Assembly (NCBI GenBank): GCA_025617745.1
Contig: CM046853.1
Coordinates: 49,840,934 to 49,904,933 of the forward strand
Source of the DNA: Heliocidaris erythrogramma
Lineage: Eukaryota; Echinodermata; Echinoidea; Camarodonta; Echinometridae
Direction of reading: 5' to 3'
Length of the DNA stretch: 64,000 nucleotides
Position numbers and translations under genes: made by a program
Shown: positions 1 to 12,066 of the stretch, in pieces
How the letters are laid out: each line of letters opens with the position of its first letter
Numbering within the stretch: the stretch's first letter is position 1
Notes under the pieces: generated by a model
What the model saw: only the letters and a program-made list of their open reading frames with translations
What the model was told of the DNA's origin: nothing
The model's database searches: none

Positions 1-172
1 GGAGAGTGATACCCAAAGCAGGCAACGATCCTCCTCCCCTCCAGTTGGATCTCATCATTCTTGATGAAGTCATCCATGACCACCTGGACGAAAGGCACAG
101 CCTCCGTCTTGATGTAGTCTAACGTTTCACTGGCAGAATACATAAGTCGGTCCAACTGCTCCTCCCCAAAGT
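1..172 (-). CDS. ARM/HEAT-repeat protein, internal exon (3'-most one seen)
   Basis: This is an internal coding exon of the large minus-strand gene; it is cut by the left edge of the window. The acceptor is clear: a run of T and C ending in CCGTAG lies just upstream (positions 173-195, minus strand). Only one frame is open. It completes an Asp codon split with the previous exon and reads FGEEQLDRLMYSASETLDYI, followed by about 37 more residues ending in ACFGYHS. The alternation of helix-forming segments (LDYIKTEAVPFVQVVMDDFI, then EGRRIVACFGYHS) looks like an alpha-helical HEAT/ARM hairpin. The two other frames hit stops. Further exons could lie in the 16-kb intron between this exon and 16411-16558, although the phases already match directly. 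Protein identity is not recognised. Confidence 0.75.
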
Positions 173-263
173 CTACGGAAGAAAAAACAAGGATGTTGAT
201 AAGAAAGTATGTTGTCATAAATAAACCAACCTTTATGTTTGGAGGTGAGAAAGCAATAATCCT

Positions 264-400
264 GGGGAGCGTTTCATCAAACGTTTTGTCAGTGATTTTT
301 ACCGACAACGTTATAAGCTACTGAAATCCTTGCATCTGACTGGCTGAGAGCAAATTTGTCAGTAAAAATCACTGACAAAACGCTTGATGAAATGCTCCCC
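264..400. mobile_element. MITE with ~45-bp terminal inverted repeats
   Basis: This 137-bp element starts GGGGAGCGTTTCATCAAACG and ends with the complementary ATGAAATGCTCCCC. The two arms (264-308 and 356-400) pair with only a few mismatches and share the motif TTTTGTCAGTGATTTTTAC. There is no coding capacity. From memory this end sequence is common in echinoderm and other marine animal genomes. It lies in the intron next to the exon at 1-172. Confidence 0.85.
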
Positions 401-1825
401 TGACTTGGTAGCATCATTTTGATATGAAGATACTATCAGTTCATCTAGGCAGTTGTCAGTTAAAATCTGCATTACACATCTGATAAAGATCAAGTAAATT
501 TATGAAAATGTCAGCATTTTCTAAACCATATGATACAGTAGGCTATTTAGCATAATCTTCAATCAGTGCTCGACACTCATCGAACATTTAAAAATCGTGC
601 CTTCTGATCATAAATCTCTTTCTCAAGATGTAAATATAGGAGGAAACATCATTGTTATTCTCTTCGTCTGCAATTAGGCAAAAGCAGATGCCCCACATCA
701 GGAAAACCAAATGTTAAATAAAGATCGATCTCCATGTGCACAACATTTTTATTTCCATGTCTGGCTCAGTGATGCATAAAGCTGGCAGACGACACGAGTC
801 CCTTCTAGCTGTACTCAAGAAGCTTTGCAATCTGGTGAGAGGAAAACCAGCAAGTCTTCTGAGGAAGCATACTTTCCCAATCACTCAAGTGTATTTCCAT
901 TCAGATACAGTGTGGTATCTCAACATGAAGAAATAAAGAAAGACCCAGAAAAAAAGAGGCAGCCATTTTGGTCTGTACCACGTTTTTCATATTATGGGTG
1001 GACAGCAAAGTTCACAGAAGTAAAAATGGATTCTAAATGAAACAAAAGCTTACATGAACTTACTGCTCCTCTGTTTCAAGTTACAAATGCGAAGAATATT
1101 TTTACCAACAGAATTCACATACAGAAAACACCATATCACTCGGATCTCAATTGTTCCTCTTACAAATATCATAATGCAACAGAAAATATGGTGATCTCCT
1201 GTCCCCTGGACTTGCATGATAGAACTGCTACAATACCTATAAAGCAAGTTGACTAAAAATGAACTAAAAATGATGTACACTCTACCCATTAAAATTTGAC
1301 CTGCTAAGTACTGCGATTGCAAATTGCAAAAGGAAATACATGTACTAACATTGAAACAAATTTAATAGGCCTCTACAGATTTCTGGTTATGCAATTTCCT
1401 ACGAAATAAGAAAGACTTGCTTGATATACATGCGCTAACTGACGAAAATTGCACAAATTTTTCACATCAGAAGCTTTTCTCACTCCACACTACCAAAACC
1501 TGGAAGGAAGAAGACCAGAGGAACACAATTTTGGAGGAAATGTCTAGTTGACGAAACATGTCAGGACCAATTCATCTTAGAGATGGGTCTCTCCGGGGAT
1601 CTTACCTCGTTAATGTCGCGTACCTCGGGAAACTGTGAAAATGAGAGCGCTGAAAAGAAGACAGCTAGTAATCATGGAGAGGTGTGGAAAATCCACTCTT
1701 ACAGGATTCATATCAGGATTCATATCCAAATTGAAGTAGCATCTACTCCAAAGAAGTGGTTTGAATGATTCTTTTGACAGAGAATTCTTCTATTTTTTAG
1801 CAACGAATTTCACTCCTTTACATTT
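401..1825. other. Intron, nothing recognised
   Basis: AT-rich intronic sequence. Short open frames are present, but they lack splice sites or domain content that would support coding. Confidence 0.5.
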
Positions 1826-1905
1826 AGAGAGTACAAGAGAGAGAATGAGCGAGGGAGGGAGAGAGTGAGAGAGGGAGGGAGAGAGTGAGAGAGAAAGAAA
1901 GTGAC
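1826..1905. repeat. (GA)n purine-rich simple repeat
   Basis: An imperfect GAGA/GGGA tract; low complexity. Confidence 0.9.
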
Positions 1906-3859
1906 ATATGTCAATGCTCCATGAATTTCCAGTTACAGTTGTTCAACATAAATTTCTGATCCATAAAATGTACAAAACACAGCTGTGAATTTATGCACAA
2001 TTTCCTTTAACTATACCTCCAAATGAATGATGGCTTGAAAAACATGCCACCCTGGAAAAGATAACTGAACACAAATTCTCATATGAGTACTGGAAAGTTG
2101 ATTGCTGATGAAAACTGCAAGGTTGAATCACACCAAAAGGACATGGAAGCATATACTTGATGAATCCTGTATTCCAGAGATGAACATTTCAGCACTCTCC
2201 TGCCAAAGAAAACCACAACAAAGTAGCAACTGTTTACCATGTTAATTCAAAGAACTTATGCTGCATCTAATCTTTGCATGGAGACAATCACGTTTTCAAC
2301 ATCCACACTTTCCACACAGAAATCTCATCACTTCAATCCTTGCAGATAGTAGCTACAAAGACAATATACAAAAGCATGCAGAGAGTTTAGTTGGATATCA
2401 TATATCCATGGAAATGAAGGATTACCTCACCGAATAGAAATCCCTATAATGGTATATGCACAGAAAACTAAATGTAGAGCGCTTCTTCCCTTCGTTTAAA
2501 TGTCACATGAAGGTTTGCCATTCTTCCCTCTTCCAAATCAAATTTAGTTATCCACTGACGATTCCCCTTTGTGACCCTGAAGGGAATCCTCCCATTGGAG
2601 GACGTGCGACTGGCATTGTGTTTTATCGTTCATGTTCATTGTTCACATTTTCAGAAAGTAGACTGACATTTGGCAAAAAAACAAAAACAAGGACACTGGG
2701 CTAGTCATCCAGCAAATATCAAGGTTTAGTGTACTTTTCTACAACAATGACAAAACAATTCTTTATTATCTAGTCATTAAAGTGATTATATTGCATAGTC
2801 ACAGCAAAACATAATGCTAACGTGTCCCAGAAGATTTGTAACCCCCAAAGATTTGGGGACTTTTTGCCCCCCTTGAAGCAGATGCTGGAATCTGTGCTAG
2901 CTGTCAATACATTGTGAATACAGCCTACTTTCACTAGGCTCTTCAATCAATTCTGATACACTGTTAATATTTCTGGCCTAATTTTTCTACCTCATACATA
3001 ATGTCTTTGCTCTAATCCACAGGGTTTGATATGTGTTCTGCTTTGTGACTTGTTGATAGGTACGACTTTAGTAGGGATAACCGACCCAGGAAGTAGCCAT
3101 TTCAATAGAAATATTGTGCACAAATTTGCACAATCATCACACAGTTACAGCACAGGTGGGGTATGGGGCCGGGGGAGGGGGGGGGGGGGGGTGGACTTCA
3201 GCACTGTACATCCATGAAATCCAATCAATATTTTTTCCAACTATTCTTGATAGTTCTATATAGTGGCAGGTACCAAGTACATATTTTCAAAATAATAATA
3301 TTTAACATTTTAAGATGCATGTGAAAGTAGTCAAATTGTTCATTCGACTTCCAGAAAGCATCCCTGAAAGTTTCAAGAAAAATTATCATTGTTTATTAAA
3401 GCAAAAGTGAATGTAAATGTACCTATCCATATAATCATACTTCCTATAACCCTTTGGACTAGATGTTCATTTTCAAACTTTAAATGCTACCCTTGATCAT
3501 AAACTTTATAGATGGTGGTGATAGATGAGATCTGTAACAACTGTCATTAAGTAAAAATTGGCTGAGTGTGTATAGAAGTATTTGAGCTCCTTTAATCTTG
3601 TATTGAATCCCATGATAATTGAAAATGCTTTCTCCCCAAATAGAGGAGCTGAATAAAACAAAAGGAAGCTCAAAATCCCACAAAGTGTTGAAAACGTGGA
3701 TTTCAATACTTTGAGGAACCTGTTAATTTGCAACCAGCATCTCCGAGATCAATCAAAGAGATATTCCAGAAATTAATTTGGAGCAAGATCAGGAGAGGAA
3801 GATAAAATTCATAAATGTTAAACTTGAACAAGAAAAGAGAACCATCCAGCAAAACAGAA
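1906..3859. other. Intron with a G-run; otherwise nothing recognised
   Basis: Nothing gene-like is seen. A run of about 20 G interrupted once or twice lies at 3171-3193 and could form a quadruplex on this strand. Confidence 0.5.
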
Positions 3860-3917
3860 AGTGAGAGAGAAAGATAGAAAGAGAGAAAGAGAGAGAGAGC
3901 AAGAGAAAGAGACCCGT

Positions 3918-3949
<32 letters not shown>

Positions 3950-4099
3950 ATACAAAAGGAAGAATGATATAAACGAGGAGAGAGCAGAATAAAAAAGAGG
4001 GAAAAAAAGATAAACAGAAAAAGAAGAGAATTGAAATGAAAACGGGAGAGAGGGAGAGAGGGAGAAAGGTAGGGGAGAACGAGAGAAAGAAAGATAGTA

Positions 4100-4140
<41 letters not shown>

Positions 4141-4180
4141 AGGAGGGAGAGAGAGACATGCAGAGACAGAGAGAGACATA
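3860..4180. repeat. (GA)n and (CA)n microsatellite cluster
   Basis: GA-rich tract 3860-3910, perfect (CA)n at about 3917-3945, and a second long GA-rich tract 4040-4180. The overlapping minus-strand open frames encode only Ser/Leu or Val/Cys runs and are artefacts of the simple repeat. Confidence 0.92.
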
Positions 4181-4877
4181 TACAATGTTTGCATGATATT
4201 TGGACCCTGATATTCTTTATCAAGTTTTCTTTCAAAACAATGCTAAGACCTCTGATTCGCTATACAACGTTTCTTATACAATGTTCAGATGAGAAAAAAA
4301 ATAGTTACTTATCATATACATGTAAGCTATATGGTTTCTTATCACTACGTGTATAAGGTAAGTTTTACTAGTCTGAATGCGAGGGGGGGGGAGAGGGAGA
4401 CAGAGTGAGAAAGAGGAGGGGGTACCTAGCTTTAGGCTACGGAAGCTGTGTCTGTGTCTCTATTTAGAGGTTTTCTATCTTTTGGGAAGAAAAGTGCTAG
4501 TTGAGGAGACAGTTGGAAGACAACCTTGGGAGAGGGGAGCCCGGATTAGACAGAAGGGATCATTCAATAGAAATTCCATGCAAAAATATCATCTAAAAAG
4601 TAAAGGGATATTGGATATTGGGATTAATTTACAGAGGAAGACAATTAAGATGCACTAAAATATGCTCAAAGCCTTTCAAATGTATATATGAATATGGGGA
4701 AGGCGGCACTTTGCAAAGTAAGTACATGTCACAAGGTTAAAGTGTGGGTTCACTATTTTTACATGTGTTTTGTTTTATTGGCTTATTGAGTGGTTCCACA
4801 TATTTCATACCGATATGCAATTTCCAATACATACATTCTAAGGAAAGTAGCATTAATTTGAAGACCTCCCCCCACTA

Positions 4878-4965
4878 TACTACTGCTACTGCTACTACTC
4901 CTGCTACTCGTGCTACTACTAGTATTACTGCTGCTGCTGCTACTACTACTACTACAACTACTTCT
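4878..4965. repeat. (CTA/CTG)n trinucleotide repeat
   Basis: Mixed TAC/TGC/ACT triplets. The Thr/Ala-rich open frame across it is not a gene. Confidence 0.9.
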
Positions 4966-5234
4966 GCCTTCAATTATATCTGATCAAAGAAAGGTTATCC
5001 ATCATTTAAAATGTTTATCGATGCACGTCTGAAAAATACTACTCCCTATGCTTGCAGTACCTAAGCTTCAGGTTGTCTCTCAGAAATCATTATTAGTATT
5101 TTGGACTATTGAAATCAAATAATGTTGAATTCTTTTCAATTTCGCAGACAACACACATCAGATGCCACATCAGCAGGAAGCTCGTCCTATGGCTCTAATA
5201 TAACAAAACTTGGCTCCTTTTCTTGACAAATGCT

Positions 5235-5395
5235 CTGGACTTTACTTCGTCTAAGATGCAGGGTTAGGGTTAGGGTTGGGGTTGCAAGTGGTTTTTAGTT
5301 TTCAAAATGGGATTATGGTTAGGTATAGGACTGGTCCAGGGTTCAAGAGCAGAATTTATTTAGTACAGGGTATTGACCACCGAGTTATTGTCCCT
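5235..5395 (+). repeat. Telomere-like dispersed repeat, copy 1
   Basis: Starts GGACTTTACTTCGTCTAAG, then TTAGGG-type units at 5260-5284 (GGGTTAGGGTTAGGGTTGGG), and ends with ATTTAGTACAGGGTATTGAC. The same order of blocks recurs at 51785-51960, and the core also recurs inverted at 36320-36430 and 43741-43870. It is a dispersed family and not an eroded telomere. Confidence 0.7.
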
Positions 5396-5453
5396 GCAGA
5401 ATCACTGCGCAACCCTTGAGAACGGAAATAATGAGAGGGGGTATCCCAAGCCC

Positions 5454-5720
5454 TTATCCCTTCACTAACACATTCATGTGGTTAACATTTGAAAATGTCA
5501 ACAGCTCCTCTTGATGTTTTTCTGACGGTTCTACCAAGTCATGATCTTTTGCAGCCATGCGAAGAGTGACAACGTTTCTGTGTGGGTTGGAGATGCTAAA
5601 ACCATCCTCCCACGAGAGCAAAGGGTTTCCGCTTTCATGTTCTTTCACAAAAGGAGGTACGGTAGAGGAAGGATGAGTAATACTTGTTCTTGTTTGGATG
5701 TTGGTGTCCAGCCAACACAT
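5454..5720 (-). other. Unexplained 88-codon open frame
   Basis: The minus-strand frame reads LDTNIQTRTSITHPSSTVPP and later HRNVVTLRMAAKDHDLVEPS before a stop. Composition is more protein-like than most intronic frames here. However, there is no convincing acceptor upstream, it ends in a stop, and it matches nothing I know. It may be a remnant of a transposon-encoded or processed sequence. It overlaps an antisense frame at 5541-5834 that is no better supported. Confidence 0.2.
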
Positions 5721-5802
5721 TTTCTGTTCAATTGTAACTTAACCCTGTCCTATGCTGATGCTCTAGAAAGAAATCCATATTGGGATAATAACGTAGACCT
5801 GT

Positions 5803-6310
5803 TAATTGAAAGCCAGAAGGGTGTTACCAGTTAACTCATATACTTTTATACAGAGTTAACGCTCTTCTAGCTCCAAACAGGCGATAATGATAATAATATG
5901 TCTTGTTTACCCAGGGTAGCCTCACTAGTATTAGTACTGGTCCACCTAATGGCCCTGCAATCATTATTATCCCAGCTTTACCCCGGCTATTATGATACGG
6001 TGCTCAATCATTCAAGGAGTTTCTTCCCACCAGGTAGCCATTTACTTCACCTGGGTGGAGTGCGGCAAGTGTAGACTGATGACTTGCCAAATGCTAACAA
6101 CATACCTTGTGGTTCATAGTCTACTGGCTTATCCACTAGACCACAACTCTTCTACACTGGCAGGCTGATAAGTCCTTTTTAAATTGAAGGAAGATTACTA
6201 TGCTCTAAATGGATTACTCCTGTATGTAATCTGTTGAGAGCTAGAAGGGTGTAACTTTTTATGCTTTAACACAGAGCTGATGCCCTGCTGGCTCTAACCA
6301 AGTGATATGA
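5803..6310. repeat. Dispersed repeat with duplicated ends
   Basis: Blocks at 5803-5890 and 6225-6310 are diverged direct copies: both carry GCCAGAAGGGTGT or CTAGAAGGGTGT, then a run to ACAGAG and GCTCTAA/GCTCCAA. Between them lies a module with TTCACCTGGGTGGAGTG and TTATCCACTAGACCACAA (about 5990-6150). A related CACCTGGGTGGAG block is found inverted near 38023-38090. The boundaries are approximate. Confidence 0.5.
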
Positions 6311-8261
6311 ACGGCATGCATTCCAGTTTTTATCTCCAGTTATCTCCCAAACAAAATTCTCTACTTTGAACCAAAGTACATGTTTACCAATGTTACAGAC
6401 AACTGGACAGTATATGCCAAAAATACTGTAAAAATATCAAGACTCTCTCTTGGTGATGTAAAATATAGCTTTCTCCTCATCGGATGGTGCAAAAATAACT
6501 CTAGGAGCATTTCTTGATTGACTTCAGGACTCCGAGCCTGTGCCAATTTCCTGGGCCATTTCCCTTCATTTCCTTGCTCGACTCCTGAGCGCTTGAGTCA
6601 AGTCAGTGGTGAGATGCATGAGAGAGAGCCAAACAAATGGGTCTAGCTGTCACATGTAATGGTCTGCTGATTCTTGGAGATGGTCCTAGCTAGCTCATCC
6701 AAGGGTCTAGAAGCAATCCCCCCTCACCTTACGTACCCCACATCATATTTTTCTTGCTTGGGTCCTTCATAATTTGGAGAATACAGAGAGACTCTTGCAC
6801 ATACTGTTTATCAATTCTTTTTGACAATTATTTTTTAAAAATGTCTTTAAATAAACAAACAGGACAAAAGGCCTGCATATGATGATGTCCGGGTAAATTA
6901 TTTATTAAGCTCATCTTCAATGGTATGGTTCAAAAATTTGAAAAGTGCCCACATACCTCAAGACACTGCATCAAGGTATTGGAACATTATGGTCCAACAT
7001 ACTTGAAGCATACAGGGAGCATGGTGGGGGAGCTGTTAGCGATGGACACTTGAACTTGAGGGAGACGTCCGATTGCCAAGTCACCGTCCGGGTCTAATCT
7101 TCCATGTTTCCTTCCCTCCTTAACATAATTCTCTTTCCTCTACCCTTTCCTCTTCCTCGATCCATCGTGACTTCAAGGTCTTTAAATAGTCACTCTAGCT
7201 GTTTCCAACATGAAGGAGCACTTTACATCTACCTGTAACACTCTACAATCACTCTGATGTTTCAGCAAGATTTATTTTTGTAAAACAAACATTTGATGCC
7301 TTCTGTTTCAAATGTATTATTAACTTCAAAGTTGGGAACCCTTTTGACGTCGATGGCTTGGGAAATTCCTATCTGGTTTATCGTAAAACATAATGAATAA
7401 AATCCTTGAAATAAGAGAAAGATATGGTCTTTGCAAACCATAACATATCATCCTACTATGGGCCATCAGGAACAATCGCTCCTGCAGGCATATTCAGTTA
7501 AATCAATTTCTCTCTTTTACCTACGAATGATTTGAATACAGTTTAAAATTAAATTATCATTATATATATTATGACATGGTTATTGATGTTTAATTTCCTT
7601 CATATTTGCTGAGTTGGAATATTACATTAGATGATATACTCAATATAAAAATCTCTAAAATTGTCTTCTTTATCTTTTAAAATCATGATCATTAATACTA
7701 GAATTATAAAGAAAATGTAAATATAAAGGTAATTTTTTCCCCTGTCCCTCTCTTAGCAATATTAAAAAGTAAAACAAGGAAACCAATCTCTTTTAAAAAT
7801 AATCATACTTTTTCCATTCCAACATATCAGCAACTTTATTTGTGTTACTTTCTCTAAGTGAAACCTAATTTGACACTGCGGTTTGAGCTGAACTTTACAC
7901 CAACATATTCAGCTACCACACCTAACACAGTTTAAGTTTCAGCTGTTTCACAGATCAAATTCACTCACTCTTTTTCTATCCATTTCTCTTTTACATGATT
8001 TAGGACACAAGACAGACCTAGAAAAAAAAATCAAATCAAATTCATCATCATGTTTCTTCGGGTGATTCTATTTCAATATTTTATACCCAGATGGCCCATT
8101 CTTTCACTACTTCTTTTTCACCCGTAATGTTGTCTTCCTGTTATTTTCAAGTCTTCGAAATGTCACAAGTCAAATATTCCCATTTTCACTTGATTTTAAA
8201 AATGAAACTGGAAAAAAGAAAATAGTCTTTTTTTTTCATTTTAACATCAGGCATTTTAATT
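6311..8261. other. Intron, nothing recognised
   Basis: AT-rich sequence. A minus-strand frame at 6361-6546 was examined and lacks splice support. Confidence 0.45.
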
Positions 8262-10130
8262 AGGTGGTCTGTCGTAGTCGACAGACCACCTCTTAATTTC
8301 GTCAGAATTTTCTTTCTTTATTTATTTATTATTTATTTATTTTTATTTTTCCACCACTTTCTTGTTACCATCAGTTCTCAATATCGGCTGAGTCCATTTT
8401 TATCAAAATATCAACAGTCATAAGGACCTATCAGATCAACCTCGGGTATCTATTTCAAGGTCATCAGGTCATCGTGACGTCATCCAGGCGCCATTTTGTG
8501 AAATCACATTATCAATCATATCTTCATAACGAGTCATCAAAAATAAACCATATTTGACACACATGAACTTCAGGTCAAGGGTCAACATAAAATGTCATCA
8601 AAATTTGCGCGCACATCATGACGCGCACGTACGCGCGCGTCAAAATTTAAAAATGCTCAAAATCACTTTTTAATCAAATTAGAGTATTGTTCAGGACATT
8701 TTAAGCATTTTAAATTTTTCTGTCCGTGCGCGTCCGTGCGCGCGTTATGCGCGCACACAGCGCGTAGAGAACGTAAAAACGCCGTTTTTTCGCATATTTT
8801 GTCTTCCTGACACTATTCTTGACAATTTCCAACTATTTACAGTCAATCTCGACCTTCCATAATGTCGTACGCGCGCGTCAAACTTTCAAATTCGTGCGCA
8901 CGTCAATGGGCATTCTAATGTAAAAAGTGTAAAAACATGCCCATCTAGAATTCGCCATAGCTCCTCAGAATATACGGAAACCCCCCAATTTCTTTACATA
9001 TTCTGAAAGCCTGTGAGTTGTAGATTTGAATTCATGTAGAATTTTTGCCGATCTCATGTTTTAACGTCATCATATTTGCATATGAACTCAAAAAAATTAT
9101 TTTGAAAAAATGACGTCATCATTTTTGTATTCATTTGCTAATATTTCAGTAATAGGTAATCGATTTTCTTCCAAATTTTAATATGTTATAGCTGAGACAA
9201 TTCCCTACCAGATCGGTTACCACAATATTTCATTTTGATGACGACATCACACCGAAATTTTCAATGCAAGATGCCATGTCATAATTTTCCCTATTTGCGT
9301 GTTATGTCTATGGAAGATGATTTTTTTTCGAATCATGAATCTACATGCCATCGTTCTCTGAGCAGTATCTCAGTTATTTTTGGTCTATTTTCTTCCAGAT
9401 TTTAATATGTTGTAGCTGAGACTATAAGCTTTTACAAGTGTGGTCTCCAATTTTTGATCAGATGTCGGGATCATGCCCAATTTTTCAGTACAAAATGTGA
9501 TTTGAGAATCCCGTTTTCGTTTACGTGCTATCTCTATGGGAAATATTCTGGTCTATCGGTAAAGCACATGACTACCATGGTCAAGGTACCTGGTTCGATC
9601 CCCCGGGGCCGATTTTTTTTTTTTTTTTTTGCTTCTTTTTGCCTGTCATTTTACCATCCTCTTCGACTATTGTAACATAAAAAATCACAAATCATGTAAT
9701 AAACTGCCTTATTTTCCGTATTATGTCTATTAAAAAGTAGTGTGCAGTAGTTTGTGTACAACCCTATGGAAATTGTGATTTCCTGTCCTGTATTAGAGCT
9801 ATGGGGTAAATCTCCCAAGTATCCTGTATCATCATCATTATTATCATCACCGTCATGATCATCATCGCTATTATTATATCATCGCCATCATCATTATATC
9901 ATTATAATCATCATAATCACCATTATCATCATCACCATAATCATTTTACAATGACCGTTACACATTTTGCTACATTCCTGTCCTCAAGAAGCATCTCCAT
10001 TCATGGCATTCTTGACATCCTATCTTCAGTTTAGTATTCCCCATTATTATGATCATCCTGATTACAATCATGATCGTACAAATTGAAAGACAGACCACCT
10101 AATTCGTCCTCATGACGAATTCAAATCTAG
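8262..10130 (+). mobile_element. Helitron/Helentron-like non-autonomous element, copy 1
   Basis: This 1.87-kb element has no transposase. The 5' end is a perfect 13-bp hairpin: AGGTGGTCTGTCG, loop TAGT, then its complement (8262-8291). Near the 3' end the same word recurs inverted (GACAGACCACC, 10089-10099). It is followed by a hairpin with arms AATTCGTC and GACGAATT around CTCAT (10101-10121), and then CTAG followed by T (10127-10131). A 3' hairpin just before CTRR|T is the Helitron signature, and sub-terminal inverted repeats fit the Helentron/HINE type. Internal features are GC-alternating blocks (8607-8900), a tRNA-like cassette (9550-9613) and an ATC microsatellite (9830-9940). A second copy lies at 21708-23503. 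Internal open frames are short and shared by both copies, and I see no known domain. Confidence 0.6.
9550..9613 (+). repeat. tRNA-like cassette inside the Helitron-like element, copy 1
   Basis: An A-box-like start GGTCTATCGGTAAAGCAC and a B box GGTTCGATCCC followed by a T run. The middle (CATGACTACCATGGTC) can form an anticodon-like stem-loop. The acceptor stem is not convincing, so this is tRNA-derived rather than a working tRNA gene. Its middle differs sharply from copy 2. Confidence 0.5.
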
Positions 10131-11180
10131 TTTTTTTTAAATTCACCAAATGAACAATTAAATTCCAATCCCTTAATAAGAACTTTACTAAGTTATGAAA
10201 AAATCTATGCTTACCACAAGATAGATATTAAAATAAAATGCCAAGGATTAGTTGTAGTGCAGCCAAGCACAGGAACAACATCTATTAACCCTTTTACATT
10301 TAATAGCATCTTCAAATCCAAGAAAGAATTACATGCACATGAAATCACTAAAAAAACAAAAACAATAAAAGCATTACAAACAAAAAGTCATACCAAAAAA
10401 TCAAGAATGAGCTTTATATACATAACCTAATTTACTGGTTAAATCATAAGAATTTGCCAAAATTTGTAAAAGTAAATATTTTATAAAAAAAAAAAAAATA
10501 AAGCATAATTTTATCTTCTCTCATGCAAGCATGTAAAACATATCAAACAGGATGGATACCAGTGAAAGGTCAGAATTTATTTGTGATTATGTAGGTCAAA
10601 TATGATATATAACACATGTGAGGAATAGGCAGTTAGTCGAGTTATTTCCATCAATGGCTAATCAGATATCCTTTTCTATGAAAAAAAAATTTGACCTAAT
10701 ATTTTAGAAAAAGCTGCAAATTTAAAATAAAGCAATTTCAAAGCTGCTTTTTGTATGTGTCTGACCAGCTGAGAGAGGGCTCGCAAGAGGGCAAAATGGA
10801 CAAATATAGGGCAATAAAATCCGCTGAAGATTAGGTCCCACAAATCAAATTACTCCTTGGACAGCTATAATTAGCCGGCTCATGACTCATAATGAGAGAA
10901 GGGGATGTAACTATTCGGTGATTGGTTGAGCGACATGATACAAACAAGACTTGAACATCATCACTTGTGGCAAGCATCCAAGTAGTGACCCTGTACTTGG
11001 TGGGATGGAATTAAAGCCTCGTTCAAAGTTCCAACAAGACGCAGTGAACAGCTTTAAAGAAAACTCAGCCGCTGCAAAATAAAAACCATTTTACTCATAA
11101 ACGAACTGCAAGGTCTGGAGTATTAAAGAAAATGGCTGCATGCAACAAAGGCATAATTGTATAAGGCTCAATAAAAAAAT
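10131..11180. other. Intron, nothing recognised
   Basis: AT-rich; A-runs only. Confidence 0.5.
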
Positions 11181-11577
11181 TACATGTTTAGCGTCCCCGC
11201 CAGCTTCCTTTTTGGAGGCCGCCTGCTTTTTTTTTTTTTTTTGTAAAACCCACAAAAAGTGTAAATTTCATGATTTTTTTCGGGAAAAGGATTTTTAAAA
11301 AGTCATATATTTAATATACCCAGTCGTCACGGTATTTATAAGGCGGTGGAAATTGTCTATTCGTACGTGTCTTCGAGCGCGATGAAATTAGGCAAGCCGT
11401 GCATGCTGTAGTTCAGTGTCTGCTGCTCTGATCTCCACACAATGATCAGTGTGGTGTAAATTGCGAGTGAAAGCACGATGCTCCTGCTAATATTGCGTCG
11501 GCCATTTTGGAATAAAAAAAATTAAAAAAGGGCCTCCTCCTTCCTTTTTTCCAAAAAGGCAGGACGCTAAATATGTA
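11181..11577. mobile_element. MITE with TACATRTTTAGCGTCC ends
   Basis: The left end TACATGTTTAGCGTCC and the right end GGACGCTAAATATGTA are inverted copies with one mismatch, and inner C/T-rich and G/A-rich tracts extend the pairing loosely. The interior is GC-richer than its surroundings and has no coding capacity. The 397-bp size fits a non-autonomous DNA transposon. The superfamily is not determined. Confidence 0.7.
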
Positions 11578-11855
11578 TTTTTTTTTATTTGGCCTAATGT
11601 GTACTTATATTTGTGTGTTATAAGATACAGGAATGAGAATCATACTAGGTGTATGTCATTTGATTTAGAGAAGGCATATTTCAAACGAAATCAAAATCAG
11701 TTATTTTAGGTTTAAAAACTATAGTTAGTGTCGAGCCCTGCTATGAGGATACAATGACTGAAGCACTTTCAAACCCTTTCTGAATTATTGTTTTAAGCTA
11801 TACACCTGGAGTTCATTAAAAAAAGATACTGTGCCTTCACTATGGTGCAAAAGAT

Positions 11856-12066
11856 GCACTTCAGGGGATAGATCCAGGACTTCGTATTTAAAAAAAAGGG
11901 GGGAACAATCGTTTTTTTTAACAAGCAAGCAACAAAAAAAAGTATCATCACATTTCTCACAGGCTAATTACAAAAATATTATATTGAAAAGCACAATAAT
12001 AAAAGGGGGAGGGGGTCTGGGCCCTGTGCTGCCCCTCCACCGGCCCCCTCTGGATTCCCCCTATGC
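11856..12066. mobile_element. Small MITE of the 'GGATCCAG' type, diverged
   Basis: The left part GGGGATAGATCCAGGACTTC and the right part CTCTGGATTCCCCCTATG are imperfect inverted copies, with a G-rich tract (12003-12018) and a C-rich tract between. It resembles the better-preserved element at 20384-20561. Confidence 0.5.

Noticed and set aside
3703-4235. Long minus-strand open frames rich in Ser/Leu and Val/Cys
   Set aside because: They only translate the GA and CA microsatellites; overlapping frames give equally long products.
5260-5284. Interstitial telomere or chromosome-fusion scar
   Set aside because: The flanks are shared with three other loci, so it is part of a dispersed repeat.
6361-6546. 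Minus-strand 61-codon frame as an ARM-gene exon
   Set aside because: No polypyrimidine acceptor or GT donor at usable positions, and the neighbouring frames contain stops.
9550-9613. Functional tRNA gene
   Set aside because: The acceptor stem does not pair and the cassette sits inside a dispersed repeat.
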